A DNA stretch of 19,616 nt from Chryseosolibacter sp964563295 (GTDB lineage Bacteria; Bacteroidota; Bacteroidia; Cytophagales; Cyclobacteriaceae): positions 1 through 19,616 of the forward strand of contig CAZLWX010000068.1 in NCBI GenBank assembly GCA_964563295.1, in the 5' to 3' direction. Below are positions 15,551 through 19,616 of the stretch, piece by piece. The number at the start of each line of letters is the position of its first letter. Within the stretch, counting starts at the first letter, position 1. The notes below the pieces were generated by a model. It was not told the DNA's origin and made no database searches. It saw nothing but the letters and a program-made list of their open reading frames with translations. Made by a program: the position numbers and the translations under genes.

Positions 15551-17599
15551 TTAAGTCAGGAATGACGTTTTGTCGCCCGAATACGTCAGTGTAAGCAAAT
15601 GCATCGCCCGGGTGCAGGCGATGTATAACATTCCTTTATCCGTTTCTGTGCGGAAATTCTGTGCCGTGACTTGAGGAACAATGACCTCGTCAAATTCGAG
15701 TCCTTTTGCCAGGTGCGCCGACGTAACGACAACACCTTCGCGAAAACTGGTACTGTCAGCTGATAACAAGTGCGGTTTCAAATCCTGAAGTTGCCGGCTG
15801 AGCCATCGCGCCTGCGACTGGGTTTTGCATACTACGCCCAGCACACGATGACCGGAAGTGGCGAACGAGGCGATGAGTTTGCGTATGCCCACGACTTCAT
15901 CAGCGGGACTATTAAACTGTTCAATCTGCGGCTCGGGGCCGTGGCGCTCCATCGGCAAGATGTCGGGGTTGGGAAAAAGACGTTGGGCGAACATCGTGAT
16001 CTCCCACGTAGACCGGTAGCTGCGCTGAAGCCTGACGATGTCGGCTTGGGGAAATATTCTCTCCAGAGCTTCCGCGGATGAGGCGCTGTACGGATTCACA
16101 CGCTGATGAACATCTCCAAGAATGGTTTTGCGACATTTGAACAGCCGCGATAAGACGGCGTACTCTACAGGCGTGTAGTCCTGCATCTCATCCACCAACA
16201 GGTGCTTGACCTCATCAAACGAGCGAGCGCCTTCCAGCCTGATTTTACAGTAGACCAGTGGAAAGACGTCGCCATATTCGAGCGTGTTGCCCGACGCAAA
16301 TCGAAATAAGTGCGGGCGGCCAAGCCAGTCATAGAACTGCTTGTACAACTCAAGCACATTTTGTGAACGGATCATGTGCGGGACCGACTGCCAAATTTGG
16401 TTTTTCTCGTCGCCGGTCAATTTTCGCTGAACCTGATCTCGGACGTAATGCTGGATGTCCTTCACTACTTGCGGCACTCGTTGCAGCAGGGGAACGCGGT
16501 GGTAGGCCTTAAACCGTTCCTCGATGAAGGGCGATGGAACTGGAACCCGGCCGACGCGGAGGTCTTTCGCCTCGAAGAAATTATTTTCAATATAGATCAG
16601 GTATTGGTTGAGGCGCGACAGGAACTCGAAAGACGACTTGAACCGAATGCGCTCGATAAATTCCGGCGTTGGTCGTTCAAGCAGCGTGTTGACTTGTTGA
16701 AAGAATGACTGAAAGCCGGTCTTGCGCTCGAGTACCTCGGCGGCCAGATCTTCCATTTGGGTTTCAGGAATATGTTCTTCTCCAAGTTCAGGAAGCACGT
16801 TCGAGATGTAATCGGCAAAAACTTTGTTCGGCGAAATAATCAGAATGTCCCTGGACGTCAATGTATCGCGATAGCGGTAAAGCAGGAATGCAATGCGGTG
16901 CAGGGCGATAGACGTTTTTCCGGAACCGGCTACGCCCTGGAGGATCATGACTGGCGCCGACTCATTGCGAATGACTGCGTTTTGGTCGCGCTGGATCGTG
17001 GCCACGATGTTCCTCATCTTCTCATCAGAGGCCTTGCTGAGTTCCAACTGCAGCACCTCATCGTGGATGTTCATGGCGTTTTCAATCATGTATTCCATGC
17101 GCCCATCACGGATCCGGTACTGGCGTTTTAGTTGAATTTCTCCCCGTACCTGACCGGAGGGCGTATCATACCACGCTTCGCCCAGTTCAAAATCGTAGAA
17201 CATCGACGAGATCGGCGCCCGCCAGTCATAAATCAGGTTGGCCTGTTGACTTTCGTCGAAAAAATTATGGACGCCGATGTAGACCGGGAGGGCTTCCCGG
17301 CCTTCTTGCGGGCGGAAATCAATTCGGCCAAACCATGGCGACTGAACCAGCTTCAGTAATTGACGCCGCCGCATTACCGTCGACTCACCGGCAAATGCCA
17401 TGCGGTTAATCGATTGCTCCGCAGCAACCATATCCGCTTCATCAAGGCCGGACTGATGCTCATGAAGGTATTGCTTATTTTGTCGAAGTTCCTCGCTGGA
17501 TTGTTTGACCCGATCATCAATTCGCTTTGCTGCGAGCACCAGCTTTTCCTTAATCTCCTCCAAATACTCTCTTTCTGCCTGTTCGGTCGGATTAATCAT
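15551..17599 (-). CDS. helD: HelD-like UvrD/Rep-family helicase (RNA polymerase recycling factor)
   Basis: The 682-residue SF1 ATPase has the HelD layout. The N-terminal coiled-coil arm is at about 5-65 (in HelD it enters the secondary channel of RNA polymerase). The first RecA-like domain has Walker A GVAGSGKTS at 222-230 (Lys228), and a large helical insertion follows at about 265-455. Walker B is LLVDEMQD (467-474), then LGDVHQR (494-500), QRSYRST (525-531), VTSAHLAKGLEFDEV (625-639) and YIACTRAM (659-666). HelD removes stalled RNA polymerase from DNA using ATP; it is not a processive DNA helicase. The frame is open to an ATG at 17635, but an exact TACCTTTG promoter element (17616-17623) lies inside that extension. 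I therefore chose the ATG at 17599. Cytoplasmic; divergent from the META lipoprotein. Confidence 0.9.
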   Translation of the reverse strand: MINPTEQAEREYLEEIKEKLVLAAKRIDDRVKQSSEELRQNKQYLHEHQSGLDEADMVAAEQSINRMAFAGESTVMRRRQLLKLVQSPWFGRIDFRPQEGREALPVYIGVHNFFDESQQANLIYDWRAPISSMFYDFELGEAWYDTPSGQVRGEIQLKRQYRIRDGRMEYMIENAMNIHDEVLQLELSKASDEKMRNIVATIQRDQNAVIRNESAPVMILQGVAGSGKTSIALHRIAFLLYRYRDTLTSRDILIISPNKVFADYISNVLPELGEEHIPETQMEDLAAEVLERKTGFQSFFQQVNTLLERPTPEFIERIRFKSSFEFLSRLNQYLIYIENNFFEAKDLRVGRVPVPSPFIEERFKAYHRVPLLQRVPQVVKDIQHYVRDQVQRKLTGDEKNQIWQSVPHMIRSQNVLELYKQFYDWLGRPHLFRFASGNTLEYGDVFPLVYCKIRLEGARSFDEVKHLLVDEMQDYTPVEYAVLSRLFKCRKTILGDVHQRVNPYSASSAEALERIFPQADIVRLQRSYRSTWEITMFAQRLFPNPDILPMERHGPEPQIEQFNSPADEVVGIRKLIASFATSGHRVLGVVCKTQSQARWLSRQLQDLKPHLLSADSTSFREGVVVTSAHLAKGLEFDEVIVPQVTAQNFRTETDKGMLYIACTRAMHLLTLTYSGDKTSFLT

Positions 17600-17615
17600 G
17601 TCATCACATTTGGCG

Positions 17616-17644
17616 CAAAGGTAATGCTTTAGCATGCACCAAAA
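17616..17644 (-). promoter_or_regulatory. Promoter of the HelD-like gene (TTTTG-N16-TACCTTTG)
   Basis: The minus strand carries TACCTTTG (17616-17623), an exact Bacteroidota -7 element, and TTTTG at 17640-17644 as a -33 element with a slightly short 16-nt spacer. Transcription would start near 17609, about 10 nt before the ATG at 17599. Confidence 0.55.
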
Positions 17645-17659
17645 TCCATCTAAGTTTGG

Positions 17660-17677
17660 TCCCGATAATTATCGGGA
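17660..17677. repeat. Perfect 18-bp palindrome between divergent genes
   Basis: TCCCGATAATTATCGGGA is a perfect palindrome with the same arms as 14434-14451. It lies between the -33 elements of the HelD-like gene and the META lipoprotein. It could be an operator, but the copies elsewhere suggest a dispersed repeat. Confidence 0.7.
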
Positions 17678-17684
17678 TTGGTTA

Positions 17685-17715
17685 TTGAAATTTATACGTG
17701 GCACGATTATATTGA
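17685..17715 (+). promoter_or_regulatory. Possible promoter of the META lipoprotein
   Basis: TTG (17685-17687), a 20-nt spacer and TATATTGA (17708-17715, 6 of 8 to TAnnTTTG). Transcription would start near 17722, just past the first ATG, favouring the second ATG at 17740. Confidence 0.3.
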
Positions 17716-17718
17716 TAT

Positions 17719-18132
17719 ATGCCAAACATCTCAGGCCATATGCATGCTCGTCTTACGGTGTTCCTTCTGCTGGCTTTCGCCGGATGCAATAGTACCTCCC
17801 TGGAAAATACCACATGGATGTTGACCGAGGTCGATGGCCACGCACCAAACCGCGACGAAAAATCTCCGTACATCCGACTGAAAGGAACGGATAGTGAACA
17901 GAACCTGGAAGGGTTCGGTGGGTGTAATTCGATCGGAGGGGCGTATCGGTTGGAAGGAAGCCAATCGATCATCTTCGAACCCATATCGACACGCATGTTC
18001 TGCAAGGGTCGCATGGAGATTGAGAACGCATTGCTGCAAGCGCTGGCGAAGTCCGAACGTTATGAAGTGAGGGGTAATGAACTTAGGCTTTACGCGGGGG
18101 AGACCCTGCTCGCGCGATTTAATTCTGAATAA
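17719..18132 (+). CDS. META-domain (HslJ-like) lipoprotein
   Basis: The 137-residue protein is an outer-envelope lipoprotein candidate, with hydrophobic stretch LTVFLLLAF and lipobox FAGC (Cys23). The rest is one META domain (PF03724), as in HslJ: TTWMLTEVDG (31-40), GFGGCNSIGGAY (65-76), IIFEPISTRMFC (84-95), then a helix and VRGNELRLYAGETLLARF (117-134). HslJ-type proteins are linked to stress and novobiocin resistance; the exact role here is unknown. Starting at the second ATG (17740) would give a tighter signal peptide (MHARL...) and fits the possible promoter, so that start is quite likely. The outer ATG is kept as the full open frame. The rhomboid gene begins 42 bp downstream on the same strand. 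Confidence 0.88.
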   Translation: MPNISGHMHARLTVFLLLAFAGCNSTSLENTTWMLTEVDGHAPNRDEKSPYIRLKGTDSEQNLEGFGGCNSIGGAYRLEGSQSIIFEPISTRMFCKGRMEIENALLQALAKSERYEVRGNELRLYAGETLLARFNSE

Positions 18133-18174
18133 TCTGAAGATAATTCAGTTTCTTTATGAAATAATTCGCTTGGC

Positions 18175-18993
18175 ATGCGCCGGATCTCGGGGGCAATTCC
18201 CATTCTCATTATCACTAACATCATTTTTTTTGCGGTTACGTACGCGGTGCCCGGAATGGTCGGTACCATGTTTCGTTGGCTGGCGCTATACTTTCCTGAG
18301 AACGAGAACTTTGGATTCTGGCAGTTTGTGACCAACATGTTCATGCATGGAGGGTTCGCGCATATTCTCCTGAATATGTATGCCTTGTGGGCGTTTGGCA
18401 CGCCGCTCGAGATATTATGGGGCAAGGGCCGATTCCTGTTTTTCTACTTTGTTTCAGGCATCGGCGCCAGCATTATTTATACACTGGTGAATTATTTTCA
18501 ATTTAACCTCATCTACGACGAAATCGTCGCCCTTGGAATTTCGCCTAACGACATCGCGGAGATACTGGAACTGTCGCGTGAACAAATGTCGGCGTTTATC
18601 AGCTCCGCCAACTATGCCAGCTCGGTGTTTGCGGCTATTCCACGCGAAAAGCTTGTCAACCTTTACATGCTGTACATTATACCGGCGGTTGGCGCATCGG
18701 GAGCGATTTATGGCATCCTCGTCGCATTCGGCGTGTTGTTTCCGAATTCAAAGCTGATGCTCATCTTCTTCCCATTTCCAATTCCCGCGAAGTACTTTAT
18801 TCCCGTGCTCATCGCGATCGACCTGTTCTCCGGGATCACGGGCTTTTCAATTTTTGGATCAGGAGTGGCTCACTTTGGGCATGTGGGAGGAGCCTTGATC
18901 GGGTTCCTGCTCATGCTGTATTACAGGAAGCATGTGCTTCCACCTCAGGTGAGGCGAGGACCTCCTCCGGACAATATCATCACCCCTGAATAA
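18175..18993 (+). CDS. Rhomboid family intramembrane serine protease
   Basis: The 272-residue inner-membrane protease has all key rhomboid motifs: WQFVTNMFMHGGFAHILLNM (49-68) with His63-x3-Asn67 in TM2, catalytic Ser175 in GASGAIYG (173-180), and catalytic His236 in AHFGHVGGALIG (232-243). About six TM helices are expected. Between TM3 and the serine helix lies a roughly 55-residue polar, partly helical insertion (about 108-160); similar insertions occur in Bacteroidota rhomboids as I recall. The C-terminal tail (255-272) is proline-rich and cytoplasmic or periplasmic. Rhomboids cut single-pass membrane proteins within the bilayer; the substrate is unknown. It is 42 bp behind the META lipoprotein and probably co-transcribed with it. 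Confidence 0.95.
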   Translation: MRRISGAIPILIITNIIFFAVTYAVPGMVGTMFRWLALYFPENENFGFWQFVTNMFMHGGFAHILLNMYALWAFGTPLEILWGKGRFLFFYFVSGIGASIIYTLVNYFQFNLIYDEIVALGISPNDIAEILELSREQMSAFISSANYASSVFAAIPREKLVNLYMLYIIPAVGASGAIYGILVAFGVLFPNSKLMLIFFPFPIPAKYFIPVLIAIDLFSGITGFSIFGSGVAHFGHVGGALIGFLLMLYYRKHVLPPQVRRGPPPDNIITPE

Positions 18994-18996
18994 TGG

Positions 18997-19025
18997 AACG
19001 GGCCAAGGTCTTACCATGGCCCGTT
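18997..19025. terminator. Hairpin between the rhomboid gene and the right-edge gene
   Basis: AACGGGCCA (18997-19005) pairs perfectly with TGGCCCGTT (19017-19025) over an 11-nt loop, starting 4 bp after the rhomboid stop and 33 bp from the convergent gene's stop. The stem is strong but there is no T run, so it may act as a weak bidirectional terminator or an mRNA 3'-end stabiliser. Confidence 0.55.
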
Positions 19026-19058
19026 GTAAGGTCAAATAAAAGTGTCTGAAGAGGCTAC

Positions 19059-19616
19059 CTAATCTTTCGATCGCTGATTATCCTTCTTTGAATCATCGCC
19101 GGTCGCTGTCCCTTCCTTGATCTCTACTTCGTGCCTGGAATCCTTCAGATCAGAGCGCTTAACTTTAACGAGCTCCTCCTTTTTCCGGTCTACATAAAAG
19201 AGATCGCCGTCAACTTCGTACACGACTTCATTGTTCGGACCCTCCTTCGATTCGACTACGTGAATATCGTCGGCTGTGATGCCGCTTTGACCTCCTTGCG
19301 ACATGTCCTGGCGCGCTTCATTGCCCATTTGTTCGAGGGAGTCGCGGGCCTGGTCAGTTTGACGCTCCATCTCTTCTCCGGCTTGTTCGGCGTCCTGGTT
19401 CACATCGTTAACTCCTTGTTCGGCTCTCTCGACACCTTGCTCAGCATCATCGCGGATGCTCTGTTCATCTTCTTCGAGATCCTGGTTCAGTTGGTTGAAG
19501 GCGCTGTCCAACTTTGGCTCGGTTGTCTCAAGCGTGTCGCGCCTGAACTGGTTGGTTGGCTCCATTTCAGTTGTGTCCTGCTGAGGTAAAGGCCGGTATT
19601 GATTGCTTCGTTGTGT
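19059..19616 (-). CDS. Hydrophilic coiled-coil protein, 5' end outside the window
   Basis: The frame has an ATG at 19565 (168 residues) but remains open for 17 more codons to the window edge, and those codons (TQRSNQYRPLPQQDTTE) have the same Gln/Thr-rich hydrophilic composition. The real start is therefore probably outside, perhaps with a signal peptide. Residues about 20-90 from the ATG are a Gln/Glu/Asp-rich helix with repeated AEQG/AEQA units (EQGVERAEQGVNDVNQDAEQA), likely a coiled coil. Residues 95-135 (DDIHVVESKEGPNNEVVYEVDGDLFYVDRKK) look like a small beta element. The end is Lys/Asp-rich. The family is not recognised; an envelope or stress-related structural role is a guess. It converges with the rhomboid gene. 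Confidence 0.65.
   Translation of the reverse strand, partial: TQRSNQYRPLPQQDTTEMEPTNQFRRDTLETTEPKLDSAFNQLNQDLEEDEQSIRDDAEQGVERAEQGVNDVNQDAEQAGEEMERQTDQARDSLEQMGNEARQDMSQGGQSGITADDIHVVESKEGPNNEVVYEVDGDLFYVDRKKEELVKVKRSDLKDSRHEVEIKEGTATGDDSKKDNQRSKD

Noticed and set aside
17600..17635. Possible CxxC zinc motif at the N-terminus of the HelD-like protein
   Set aside because: It lies only in the extension before 17599, which overlaps a promoter element and is probably not translated.

Overview
The window looks like chromosomal DNA of a Bacteroidota bacterium, most likely Cytophagales-like. I infer this from the gene types: IcmF, a 798-residue twin-FtsX permease with no ATPase beside it, a three-domain LigD, a DUF1080 protein and a small conserved Bacteroidota-type hypothetical. 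It is also supported by several copies of the Bacteroidota sigma-ABfr -10-like element TAnnTTTG just upstream of genes, and by the general lack of Shine-Dalgarno sequences. G+C is about 50% by eye. No phage, transposase, CRISPR, rRNA or tRNA was seen.

Layout, left to right. (1) 1-140: two kinds of short tandem repeat, ending at the icmF stop. (2) 139-3576 (-): icmF, a B12-dependent acyl-CoA mutase fused to its G-protein chaperone. (3) 3738-5084 (+): a ceramidase-family hydrolase, converging with a 9-bp gap on a twin-FtsX permease (5094-7490, -). (4) 7671-8108 and 8301-8510 (-): two small membrane proteins, the first carrying an HExxH motif. (5) 8788-9660 (+): secreted PIG-L deacetylase, preceded by a hairpin-rich leader region. 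(6) 9695-10180 (+): conserved hypothetical, converging on a small two-TM protein (10184-10390, -). (7) 10469-13207 (+): LigD, with no Ku gene in view. (8) 13232-13924 (-): secreted CBM9-like protein. (9) 13925-14486: 562 bp without a gene, holding two related hairpin terminators, palindromes and direct repeats. (10) 14487-15431 (-): secreted DUF1080 protein. (11) 15551-17599 (-): HelD-like helicase, divergent from a META-domain lipoprotein (17719-18132, +) followed by a rhomboid protease (18175-18993, +). (12) 19059-19616 (-): a hydrophilic coiled-coil protein cut by the right edge.

The genes do not form one pathway. Most are single-gene units on alternating strands, typical of a Bacteroidota core genome. 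Loose themes are envelope or secreted hydrolysis (ceramidase-like, PIG-L, CBM9-like, DUF1080, rhomboid), DNA repair and transcription upkeep (LigD, HelD), and branched-chain or propionate-type acyl-CoA metabolism (IcmF).

I see no convincing large new system. The items most worth a second look are the mini HExxH membrane protein, the duplicated GCAGTTG/CCGTCT hairpins with possible small RNAs, the hairpin-rich leader before the PIG-L gene, and the dispersed TCCCGAT/ATCGGGA palindromes.
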